NCBI RefSeq assembly: GCF_003315345.1
Contig: NZ_QNRO01000002.1
Location: 310,001-374,000 of the forward strand
Direction of reading: 5' to 3'
Length of the DNA stretch: 64,000 bases
Origin: Marinobacter pelagius
Lineage (GTDB): Bacteria; Pseudomonadota; Gammaproteobacteria; Pseudomonadales; Oleiphilaceae
Shown here: piece after piece, positions 8,371 through 15,385 of the stretch
How positions within the stretch are numbered: the first letter of the stretch is position 1
Layout of the letters: every line of letters starts with the position of its first letter
The notes under the pieces: generated by a model
What the model was told of the DNA's origin: nothing
Database searches by the model: none
The model's input: the letters and a program-made list of their open reading frames with translations, nothing else
Position numbers and translations under genes: made by a program

Positions 8371-8394
8371 TCGTGGTTTTACGAAAATCTTCCA
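8345..8394 (+). promoter_or_regulatory. 23-bp RNA hairpin carrying the arfA stop codon in its loop
   Basis: Bases 8345-8367 pair with 8372-8394 with a single C-A mismatch and four G-U pairs; the tetraloop is TGAT at 8368-8371, whose first three bases are the stop codon. No T-run follows, so it is not a normal intrinsic terminator. A double-stranded stem of this length suits RNase III cleavage, which would leave mRNA without a stop codon. Confidence 0.8.
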
Positions 8395-8415
8395 CTGCAC
8401 AGAATTTCCATTCCC

Positions 8416-8805
8416 ATGTCCGATTCCATCGAAACCGGCAATGCCTCCTCGCTCAAGGGAGAGAAGGGCATCGTCCGCATCCTCAAGGCCACCCGCTATT
8501 CCATGATGGGCCTGAGGACAGCCTTCCTGAATGAGGCCGCCTTCCGGCAACTGGTCCTGATCAACGTGATCTTGCAGCCGATCGCCTTGTCCCTCGATGT
8601 GAGCCGCGCGGAGCGGGCCATTCTGATGATTGTGCCGCTGCTGTCACTGGCCATCGAACTGCTCAACACCGCCGTCGAAAACGTTGTGGATCGGGTGTCC
8701 ATGGAGCTACATCCGCTCTCCAAGAACGCGAAAGACATGGGCAGCGCGGCACAGTTCATCGGCCTGGTGATGATCGTTGTCGCCTGGCTGGTGATCCTGG
8801 TCTGA
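8416..8805 (+). CDS. dgkA: Diacylglycerol kinase DgkA
   Basis: A 129-residue inner-membrane enzyme that phosphorylates diacylglycerol to phosphatidic acid, recycling the diacylglycerol released during periplasmic glucan or LPS modification. The DAGK signature is clear in the second half: AIELLNTAVENVVDRVS followed by HPLSKNAKDMGSAAQ, which supplies the active-site glutamate, asparagine, lysine and aspartate. Three transmembrane helices follow the usual pattern; the last is GLVMIVVAWLVILV. It starts 21 bases after the arfA hairpin and may be transcribed partly from the same promoter. Confidence 0.95.
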   Translation: MSDSIETGNASSLKGEKGIVRILKATRYSMMGLRTAFLNEAAFRQLVLINVILQPIALSLDVSRAERAILMIVPLLSLAIELLNTAVENVVDRVSMELHPLSKNAKDMGSAAQFIGLVMIVVAWLVILV

Positions 8806-8818
8806 TCCCCCGGCCGCG

Positions 8819-9631
8819 CTACTCCTTGAAATACACCACCTGATGACTGGTGGCCAGAAGCCGGCCATCCGCACTCCAGACTTCGGCGCTCTGGTCGAAG
8901 AAGCCGTTACCGAAATGCAGGCCCCGGGCATGACCCAGTACATGGGCAGTGTCCAGCTCGCGTAGCTGCTCCGCATCTGCGTGGAAGTAGGTGGTCAGTG
9001 CAACGGTACCGATCGGTACCAGTTTGGGGCGGCGAATGTAGATCCTCGGGAAGAACACGTCGCACAGGGCTGCCAGTGACAGATAGTCCAGCGGCCGGGG
9101 TGGTTCATCCCGCATCCATAGCAGGCTCTCCGAGGGATGGTTTTCACTCGGTTGACCGCCCAGGGCACCTTCGATGAACCGCATGTCGTAGCAGCGGGTC
9201 CACACCGGCGCGCCCTGGCGCATGGGTGTTTGCTTGACCTCTTCGGCCGGCGGCACCTCCGGGAAACTGGCATCGGTGGTACTCCAGGTGTCCCGCCCCC
9301 TGGCGGTCACGGCGGTGGCAAAGGCAACCACTTCCTCTCCCTGAACCAGCTCAGCGAACCAGTGCTGGCTGCTGCGGTTGGTCCGGATCGGTCTGGCCCG
9401 GGCCTCGAATTCGCCTTCGGCAATGGGAGCCGCGAAGTGCACGGTCAGGGAGATCGGCTCGCCCAGCAGCTCGTCATGGCTGAGCACGGCATTGAGCAGA
9501 GTCGCGCCGGTCACGCCGCCAAAAGGGCCCACCATGTTCTGGTAGGCAGGGCTGGTTTGCCCCGAGAAAACTCCGGTACTGACTAGCCGGAGGGACACCG
9601 CTTGATCAAACACATGCGACGGCGAATTCAT
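8819..9631 (-). CDS. Acyl-CoA thioesterase family protein (double hotdog)
   Basis: A 270-residue protein from the ATG at 9631, preceded by an ACGAGGTAACC ribosome-binding region; an upstream in-frame start at 9694 has no support. The two-hotdog layout of TesB-like thioesterases can be seen: MVGPFGGVTGATLLNAVL in the N-terminal half and a C-terminal half ending in GHARGLHFGNGFFDQSAEVWSADGRLLATSHQVVYF, a typical acyl-CoA thioesterase ending. It would hydrolyse acyl-CoA to free acid and CoA in the cytoplasm; the acyl chain preferred is unknown. It converges with dgkA, 13 bases apart. Confidence 0.85.
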   Translation of the reverse strand: MNSPSHVFDQAVSLRLVSTGVFSGQTSPAYQNMVGPFGGVTGATLLNAVLSHDELLGEPISLTVHFAAPIAEGEFEARARPIRTNRSSQHWFAELVQGEEVVAFATAVTARGRDTWSTTDASFPEVPPAEEVKQTPMRQGAPVWTRCYDMRFIEGALGGQPSENHPSESLLWMRDEPPRPLDYLSLAALCDVFFPRIYIRRPKLVPIGTVALTTYFHADAEQLRELDTAHVLGHARGLHFGNGFFDQSAEVWSADGRLLATSHQVVYFKE

Positions 9632-9763
9632 GGTTACCTCGTTGTTTTTGGTTTTACGTAGCTTGCGAAGCGTCCAGTGTAACAAAAGCTTCATAAAGGG
9701 CTATGGTGTGGCTGCTACCCTGTACGCTCTGGTTACACAAGGAAAGTCGGGAGTCAGGCCTCA

Positions 9764-10522
9764 ATGAGGATCATTGCTTTTTACAGCCCCAAGGGCGGTG
9801 TTGGCAAGACAGCGGCGGCCGTCAACATTGCTTATCTGGCGAGTCAGGATAACTGCCGCACCCTGTTATGGGATCTGGATCCCCAGGGCGCCTCCAGTTT
9901 CTACCTGGCAGGCGCGGAAACGGTTAAGGGGCGAAAGTTATCCAAGCTGCTCGAGGGCAAGGCGCCCATCGCCAAGTTCATCCACGACGACGTTTATCCC
10001 GGACTGGACTTCATCCCCGCCCACACCAGTTTTCGCAATTTTGACATCAAGCTGGAGCAGGAATCCGGCACTAATGTCCTTCGGGACATGCTCGCGCCTC
10101 TGTCTGAAGAGACCAGCCTGGTGATCCTGGATTGCCCGCCCACGCTTTCACGGTTGACCGAGCAGGTGCTGGAAGTGGCAGACCGGGTGTATGTGCCGGT
10201 GGTGCCCACCTGGCTGGCGGTGAACAGCTGGAACCAGTTGCAGCAGTTTGTGAAGGACAAGAAACTCGGCGCCCGCAAGTTGCGCCCCTTTTTCTCCATG
10301 GTCGATCGCCGGAAAAACCTGCACAAGGAAATTGTGGAGCAGGGCAGCGAGGTTCTGCCGAACAATATGGGCGTGGCCGTACCCTATGCCAGCGTGGTGG
10401 AGCGCATGGGCGAAGAGGGGCTGCCGCTGGAACGGTTGGCTCCCCATAGCCCGGCGGCTGAGGTTTACCGGCAGATATGGGCCGGAATCCGCCGTGATCT
10501 CTGGAAACGTAGACCCGGCTAA
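9764..10522 (+). CDS. ParA-family ATPase (orphan)
   Basis: A 252-residue MinD/ParA-type ATPase. The deviant Walker A KGGVGKTAAA is at residues 10-19, the switch region LLWDLDPQGASSFYL at about 35-49, and the Walker B-like LVILDCPP near 119-126. Such proteins bind non-specific DNA or membrane as ATP dimers and position cargo. No parB, plasmid-replication gene or parS-like site is adjacent, so this is an orphan copy; the cargo is not evident. It converges on the beta-helix protein gene. Confidence 0.88.
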   Translation: MRIIAFYSPKGGVGKTAAAVNIAYLASQDNCRTLLWDLDPQGASSFYLAGAETVKGRKLSKLLEGKAPIAKFIHDDVYPGLDFIPAHTSFRNFDIKLEQESGTNVLRDMLAPLSEETSLVILDCPPTLSRLTEQVLEVADRVYVPVVPTWLAVNSWNQLQQFVKDKKLGARKLRPFFSMVDRRKNLHKEIVEQGSEVLPNNMGVAVPYASVVERMGEEGLPLERLAPHSPAAEVYRQIWAGIRRDLWKRRPG

Positions 10523-10583
10523 AGCCTGAATCACTCCCCGAAAGCGCCGTCCCTGGCGCAGTGGGTGGATGCGGCTGAAAAGA

Positions 10584-12155
10584 TCAGGATTCCGGGAACG
10601 CGGTCCAGCCATCGAGCCAGCTGCCCGAAGCCACCGGGCTGATGGCTCCCACGAAATCAGCGGATTCATCAAAGAACTCGCTTTGTGGCGGGCGCGTCGC
10701 TTTCATTTGCCTCAGCGGTACCCTCGGCGTGAAATCCGGCTTGACCAGTGCCTTGGCGTTGGGGAACAGGGCGGGTTCAACCCGGGCCACATTGCTATTG
10801 GCTGGTTCTGCCATCCAGGCCTGTTCGTCAAAACCAAAATCATCGTCGTCCTGTTCCTGTTCAACCCGTCCAAGGTGTCCCAGATTCGCGAGGATATTGT
10901 TGGTAAAGCTCAGGAGTTGGCGGCTGGTCAGGGACAGGGCGTCATCACGGGTATCCAGGGCCTCGATGCCGTAGCTGTCGATCAGCATGTTATGGAAGTG
11001 CCCACCGGAACCTTCCCGGAGTACCATGGCCCGGTGCTGTTTCTGGGTATTGCCGCCACCGACCATGGTAACGTTGTAAAACACCGGTTCCGACCGGGGC
11101 GTGGCCTCATGGTTGCTGCCGTTGTTGTCGCCCTCAAAACCGTTGTCACCGGCATCCGGGTACTGCTGGATGACGGCAAACTGTACGTTGCCACGCCAGC
11201 CCCAGTCCCAGTCGACGCTGTCATCACCGGCGCCCGTGATCACGATGTTCTTCAGGTCCACTGTGCCTCCGAACATCTCGATGCCATCATCCAGTGCCCG
11301 GTGAACCTGAACGTTGCGGACAATCGTGTTGCTGCCGCAGCCGCCCAGGGTCAGTCCGTTCAGTTCATTGTCCTTGTAGACCTCATATCCGGCGAACTCG
11401 ATGCGGGTATACTCGACAACTCCGCAGGAATGGCTGGCATTGCTGCCGCCAAACGATCCCCGGGTTTCGCCCTCGGGCAGACCTTCAATGGACGCTTGTG
11501 GTTCGTTGACCGGCGCCTTGCCCAGCAGAACCACGCCACCCCAGTCGCCCCGGGCGCGTTCACCCTCGGCTCTGGCACTGGTGAAGATGACCGGGCTGTC
11601 TGCCTTGCCCCGGGCGAACAGTTTGGCGCTGGGTGTCACCACCAGTGCGGAACCACCCTCACCCTCGATGATCGCGCCGGGCTCGATTGTGAGATGGGCG
11701 TTCTCAACGTAGATAGTCTTTTCCAGGATGTAGCGTTTGCCCGTTTTCCAAGTGGTGTCGATGACAATGTCCGAATCAATCCTTTCGGCACGGTTCTCGA
11801 AGGCGGTAAAGCCGGCTGCAACCCCGGCCACTGCCAGCACCGGCAGGGCAAACAGAGCGTTGCGCCTGAGCCATCCTTTGCCCGCTTTTTCTGGTTCCTG
11901 AGCGGAAGCCAGGCGGCTGGTGCTTTCCTTCACCATCAGTGGTTGGCCGTCATCATTGAGGGTGATTTCCCGGGCCAGGGCCTTGAGCTCAGCGTTCCCG
12001 GACTGCTCGACCCGCCTGAGCACATCGGCCCGATAGGCGGGCTCCCGCAGCAGGGTATTCAGGTGAACGAACTCGACACCGGGGCAGGCGCCTTTATCAA
12101 TGCGCCGTTTCAGGCGCCAGAGTTTTTCAACCAGCAGGGAAGAATCTCCGGACAT
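10584..12155 (-). CDS. Membrane-anchored right-handed beta-helix protein, function unknown
   Basis: A 523-residue protein from the ATG at 12155, chosen because AAAGGAGAG lies nine bases upstream. Three parts can be seen: a charged helical cytoplasmic region (about 1-95), one transmembrane helix (about 99-118, NALFALPVLAVAGVAAGF), and a large exported domain. The exported part has many short strand-turn units with conserved Asn, Gly and Asp ladders (ENAHLTIEPGAIIEG, DWGGVVLLGKAP, GDDSVDWDWGW, GFEGDNNGS), as in parallel beta-helix cell-surface proteins. Two cysteines (SHSCGVVEY and LGGCGSN) could form a disulfide. An internal helical domain plus one helix plus periplasmic sensor-like domain recalls anti-sigma factors, but no such motif is recognised. 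Confidence 0.75.
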   Translation of the reverse strand: MSGDSSLLVEKLWRLKRRIDKGACPGVEFVHLNTLLREPAYRADVLRRVEQSGNAELKALAREITLNDDGQPLMVKESTSRLASAQEPEKAGKGWLRRNALFALPVLAVAGVAAGFTAFENRAERIDSDIVIDTTWKTGKRYILEKTIYVENAHLTIEPGAIIEGEGGSALVVTPSAKLFARGKADSPVIFTSARAEGERARGDWGGVVLLGKAPVNEPQASIEGLPEGETRGSFGGSNASHSCGVVEYTRIEFAGYEVYKDNELNGLTLGGCGSNTIVRNVQVHRALDDGIEMFGGTVDLKNIVITGAGDDSVDWDWGWRGNVQFAVIQQYPDAGDNGFEGDNNGSNHEATPRSEPVFYNVTMVGGGNTQKQHRAMVLREGSGGHFHNMLIDSYGIEALDTRDDALSLTSRQLLSFTNNILANLGHLGRVEQEQDDDDFGFDEQAWMAEPANSNVARVEPALFPNAKALVKPDFTPRVPLRQMKATRPPQSEFFDESADFVGAISPVASGSWLDGWTAFPES

Positions 12156-12300
12156 GAGTACTGCTCTCCTTTGAAATGAGAGCAAGAGAGTAGGGGATAT
12201 CCGTGACAGGGATGTTAAACCTGTAGTGTGAGGGCGTGGCGGCCAAGCTGCTGGCACGGGGTGCCATTGTCATAATTCTGAAACGCGGTGCTGGCAAAGT

Positions 12301-12389
12301 AACGTTTAGAAAAGCTCGATCTGCATCGTTGAGTTTTCTTTTATCGTGTCATTTCGTGTAACCGGGGAGTTCTGCTTCCCGGTTTTTTT
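12301..12389 (+). ncRNA. Candidate small RNA upstream of an orphan terminator
   Basis: Bases 12309-12338 form a stem-loop (outer GAAAA with TTTTC, inner CGAT with ATCG). A U-rich single-stranded stretch follows, then a strong intrinsic terminator. No plus-strand gene leads into it. This is the layout of Hfq-dependent small RNAs. No convincing promoter was found (the best is a weak TAACGT -10 at 12300-12305), so it remains a candidate. Confidence 0.35.
12360..12389 (+). terminator. Rho-independent terminator with no upstream gene
   Basis: ACCGGGGAG at 12361-12369 pairs with CTTCCCGGT at 12375-12383 around a TTCTG loop, followed by a run of T residues to 12389. The nearest upstream plus-strand gene ends at 10522, with a minus-strand gene between. 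Confidence 0.85.
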
Positions 12390-12570
12390 ATGCCTGTTTC
12401 AATCCAGGGAAACGGTGCCCGGCCCTTCAGAAACAAACTGTCTTGAAACCATACGGTTTATCCCGGATTGGTCTTAGAAAAATGATCGGGGGCAGTATTT
12501 CTGTCATGTACCTGGGTTATATTGGAGCACGATTTAAATGTAACCGTTCGTAATCAGGGAGTGCCCCCAT
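12390..12570. other. Intergenic stretch before the 86-residue gene
   Basis: No gene or repeat is seen. It should hold the promoter of the following gene, but no clear -35/-10 pair stands out. A short GGGAG ribosome-binding site lies 11 bases before the ATG. Confidence 0.5.
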
Positions 12571-12831
12571 ATGAGCGCGCGTCACCTTGAACTTTTCCCG
12601 CTTAACGATTCCCAGCTCACGATCCAGCCCCACGAAACGGAAACCGAAGCTCCAGATGACGACAGCAAGTCCACGTTCGATCTGTGCAAGGACGATGGCG
12701 AGGTGGTCGGCTACGTGAAGACCTGGGTCCACGATGATGGCTTTGCCGGCTTCGTCCACTTCGATCCTGAAGGCAATGTGGTGGACTGGCAGGTGTGCAG
12801 CAAGCCGGGAACGGACGCTTTGATCAACTAG
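12571..12831 (+). CDS. Small acidic protein of unknown function (86 aa)
   Basis: An 86-residue soluble, acidic protein with a ribosome-binding site and ordinary host codon use, so it is probably real. It has no signal peptide or membrane segment. The second half (STFDLCKDDGEVVGYVKTW, then DDGFAGFVHFDPEGNVVDWQVC) reads like a small beta-sheet fold with two cysteines. No family is recognised. It is the last plus-strand gene before the defence island. Confidence 0.65.
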   Translation: MSARHLELFPLNDSQLTIQPHETETEAPDDDSKSTFDLCKDDGEVVGYVKTWVHDDGFAGFVHFDPEGNVVDWQVCSKPGTDALIN

Positions 12832-12892
12832 GTCGTATTCCGGTTCTCCGGTGCTTTGCCGGTCTGGTCGTGTGTCGTTGCCTTAGTTGGAG

Positions 12893-14020
12893 TCATTCTT
12901 TCCTGTTCCGCTCCAAGGGCAGCGTGTAACGGGTACTGCGTCCACCGCCGGGAAGCCGGTCCAGGCAGCCTTTATCCAGCAGGTCTGCCAGATCACGGGT
13001 TGCAGTCGCTTTACTGGTCTTTGTCAGAGACTGGTATTTGCGGGCATTGATACCTTGTTCAAATTCCTCGCCAGCCGTGTCCAGCAGGCGATTCAGCACC
13101 TTGATCTGCCGCTCGTTCAATACCGTGGTGGAGTGGTGTTGCCAGAATCTTGCTTTAACCAGGACCCGGTCGACTCTGAGCAGCGCTTGCTGGAGAGCTT
13201 CTTCCAAAGTGTCGAGAAACCAGGAAAGCCACCTTGTGATATCCAGATCACTGCTCTGTGTTCGTTCCAGAATGTCATAGTACGAGTTTCGTCGAGCCAT
13301 GATGGCGGCACTGAGCGCGTAAAAGCGCACAGACTTTCGCTCAGCCTGGGCCAGTGCGCGATCAGTCACTGCACGGGTAATGCGCCCATTGCCATCATCA
13401 AACGGGTGTAAGGTGATCAACCACAAATGCGCAATACCGGCACGGAGCACTGCGTCCAGATCCGAGGGTGGATCGTTGAACCACTCGATGAACGTATCCA
13501 GGGCCGCTTCCAGGCCAATACGGGGTGGCGCTTCGAAATGCACCTTTGGACGATCCAGACGGCCGGAGACCACCTGCATTGGTTGGTCTCCGCGTAACTC
13601 CCCGACACGAATTTTGAGAAAGGGGCCGGGGCCTTCGGGGAAGAGCATAGACTGCCATTGGCACAACTGGTTGAGCGTAATCGGCTGATCAGGCTCATGT
13701 GTTGCTTCGAGCAAAATCGCTACCAGTGATTCGGACTCCGGTGTTGTTCTGCCAGAGACCCCGGCTTGCTCCAGCCCAAGTTGTCGAGCAACCGAAGAGC
13801 GCACGGAGCCCGCATCCAGAAACTCTCCTTCTATCTCGCTTGTGCGAATGGCATTCTGGATCAGTGCATCCATCTCTACATCCAGATCTGCATGATCGGA
13901 AGCGGCTTCTGTCCGGCCCACCAGTCGCCCCTGCAACAGGCGCACAGCATCAAGTTTCGGTCGGAGGGTTGTTTCCTCCCATTCAAAGTGAGGCCAGTCG
14001 GGTCTTTCCCAGATATACAT
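12893..14020 (-). CDS. Fic-family protein with DUF4172 N-terminus
   Basis: A 375-residue Fic protein. The start at 14020 is chosen because the family begins MYIWxRPDWP (DUF4172). An inhibitory helix motif SEIEGE is at residues 61-66 and the catalytic Fic motif HPFDDGNGR at 205-213; together they indicate a class II enzyme held inactive by its own N-terminal helix. The C-terminal 90 residues form a winged-helix region (NERQIKVLNRLL...TATRDLADLLDKG). Fic enzymes usually transfer AMP to a hydroxyl of a target protein. No antitoxin partner gene is needed in this class. It lies at one edge of the defence island. Confidence 0.93.
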   Translation of the reverse strand: MYIWERPDWPHFEWEETTLRPKLDAVRLLQGRLVGRTEAASDHADLDVEMDALIQNAIRTSEIEGEFLDAGSVRSSVARQLGLEQAGVSGRTTPESESLVAILLEATHEPDQPITLNQLCQWQSMLFPEGPGPFLKIRVGELRGDQPMQVVSGRLDRPKVHFEAPPRIGLEAALDTFIEWFNDPPSDLDAVLRAGIAHLWLITLHPFDDGNGRITRAVTDRALAQAERKSVRFYALSAAIMARRNSYYDILERTQSSDLDITRWLSWFLDTLEEALQQALLRVDRVLVKARFWQHHSTTVLNERQIKVLNRLLDTAGEEFEQGINARKYQSLTKTSKATATRDLADLLDKGCLDRLPGGGRSTRYTLPLERNRKE

Positions 14021-14260
14021 GAGGCGATTAGTCCATCTATTCAGATCATCTTTTGAGCCGATTATGTGGTTTTTTCGGCTCAATGGCCAGACTTTAGGCA
14101 GCCACTGGCCATGTTCCTTGGGTTTCCTGACCCAGCCGGCGCAAGGCATTTCCAGTTCGCCCTAAGTCGTGGTTCTCTGGCGAATAGTGTCGGAAAGAAT
14201 CTTATCCTGAGCCCCGGTAAGACGTGATTGGTTGTTTTTTGTCTGCGTAGCTTGTAACGG

Positions 14261-14289
14261 TTGTCAAAAGTAACCCTCATGGTTAATAT
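14261..14289 (+). promoter_or_regulatory. Strong sigma70-type promoter overlapping a palindrome
   Basis: TTGTCA at 14261-14266, a 17-base spacer, and TAATAT at 14284-14289. The -10 lies inside a perfect palindrome, GTTAATATTAAC at 14282-14293, followed by a second overlapping one, GTTAACGTTAAC style, to 14299. The palindromes may be an operator. No gene follows on this strand before the terminator at 14304-14352. Confidence 0.6.
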
Positions 14290-14303
14290 TAACGTTAACA
14301 CGG

Positions 14304-14352
14304 CCCCAATCGGTGGATCTGCTCAGCAGTGAAGCTGCTGCGGGGTTTTTTA
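14304..14352 (+). terminator. Rho-independent terminator directly after a promoter
   Basis: CAGCAG at 14324-14329 and CTGCTG at 14335-14340 form the inner stem; CCCC at 14304-14307 can pair with GGGG at 14342-14345; TTTTTT follows. Transcription from the promoter at 14261-14289 would yield an RNA of only about 55 bases. The T-run touches the 3' end of the abi gene on the other strand. Confidence 0.7.
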
Positions 14353-15366
14353 TTGCCCGTTTTTCGCGAAGCACTCCCAGTCTCGCCACTCGCCTGCTAC
14401 TCCAAAGGCACCCCAGCCAATTCCGAGCGTTTCATTTTCCGGAAACTCCTCAAGTAAATCAGAGAACCTTTGCCACCAGCTTGAAGAAGGGTTGATGGCG
14501 CTGAGAAGCTTTTGGCAGATGCACAGCAGCAGGAATGGCCGTGCGGGGATGTGTTCGTTTCCTGGCTCCCAGGCGTTGTCAAAATCCGGTACAACGCCTT
14601 CAGGCGGTTTTTTGGGCTGGTCTATGATGTTGCGGTTCCAGAGGCGGCTGTGATGGGCGCACACGTTTCTCAGGTAATTCAGACTACGTAGCCATGAGGC
14701 CAGAATTCGACCGTTCCCGACGCCGTATTTGCTGGCGATGGCATCCTGGTCGTCCAGGCGCATGCCATCATAGAGTTCTGACAAAGTGTTGAAATCCCAA
14801 ACCTCACAGGCGATCCAGATGGGTAGAGGATGGCCGTATTTATTCTTGTTATGCTTGATGAAATCTTCTTTGGACCGGGCGATTTGAGTCGCCTGCTTTT
14901 TCATCCAGTCTACATGTCGGGGCAGGCCTGTCGTGCTGTCGGTATCTTTGGCGAAACCTTCGAAGAGCAAGTCGGGATTCAGATAGGCAAAGGGGTCGTA
15001 CTTACCGAGGGTATGGGCAATATCGACCCGCAAGGCAACTTCAATGCGCTCTAGCGCATCCAGCACTAGCAGACGGAGCTTCTTGTCGAACACGTACAGG
15101 TGCACGGCAGCCTCAAACGAGGAGCCCGGCTTGAAGGTGTCCAGAACGGTGCTGGTTGCCTTTATTTTCTTCCCTTTTCGGATGCCCTTACCCACAGGGC
15201 AGAACAGGCCGGAGCGTTCCCGAAACGGGTACCAGTAGCCGCTCAGGCGGTAGTACCCGATGCGCTCCAGGTACTCAAGGGCCTTTGGTTCATCTGTGAC
15301 GGCAAGGCCCCTGCTTTTGAGTTTTTGAAGCTGCTCCCTGTAGCTTAGCCATGGTTTTCGATACAC
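14350..15366 (-). CDS. Abi_2 family (AbiD/AbiF) abortive-infection protein with HEPN motif
   Basis: A 338-residue protein of the Abi_2 (AbiD/AbiF-like) family, recognised from the N-terminal KPWLSYREQLQKLKSRGL and IGYYRLSGYWYPFR segments. A HEPN-type RNase motif RNVCAH is at about residues 232-237. Family members cause abortive infection on phage attack, probably through RNA cleavage or binding. The start is GTG at 15366, with AAGGA eight bases upstream. It begins only 19 bases after the hsdS stop on the same strand, so it is the fourth gene of the type I restriction operon. Confidence 0.9.
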   Translation of the reverse strand: MYRKPWLSYREQLQKLKSRGLAVTDEPKALEYLERIGYYRLSGYWYPFRERSGLFCPVGKGIRKGKKIKATSTVLDTFKPGSSFEAAVHLYVFDKKLRLLVLDALERIEVALRVDIAHTLGKYDPFAYLNPDLLFEGFAKDTDSTTGLPRHVDWMKKQATQIARSKEDFIKHNKNKYGHPLPIWIACEVWDFNTLSELYDGMRLDDQDAIASKYGVGNGRILASWLRSLNYLRNVCAHHSRLWNRNIIDQPKKPPEGVVPDFDNAWEPGNEHIPARPFLLLCICQKLLSAINPSSSWWQRFSDLLEEFPENETLGIGWGAFGVAGEWRDWECFAKNGQ

Positions 15367-15385
15367 GTGGGAATTCCTTTCCTCG

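Noticed and set aside
8345..8394. Reading the arfA hairpin as an ordinary terminator
   Set aside because: No T-run follows the stem, and dgkA starts 21 bases later in the same direction.
10569..12179. A 536-codon plus-strand open frame
   Set aside because: Antisense to the beta-helix protein gene, which has a ribosome-binding site and a coherent domain layout.
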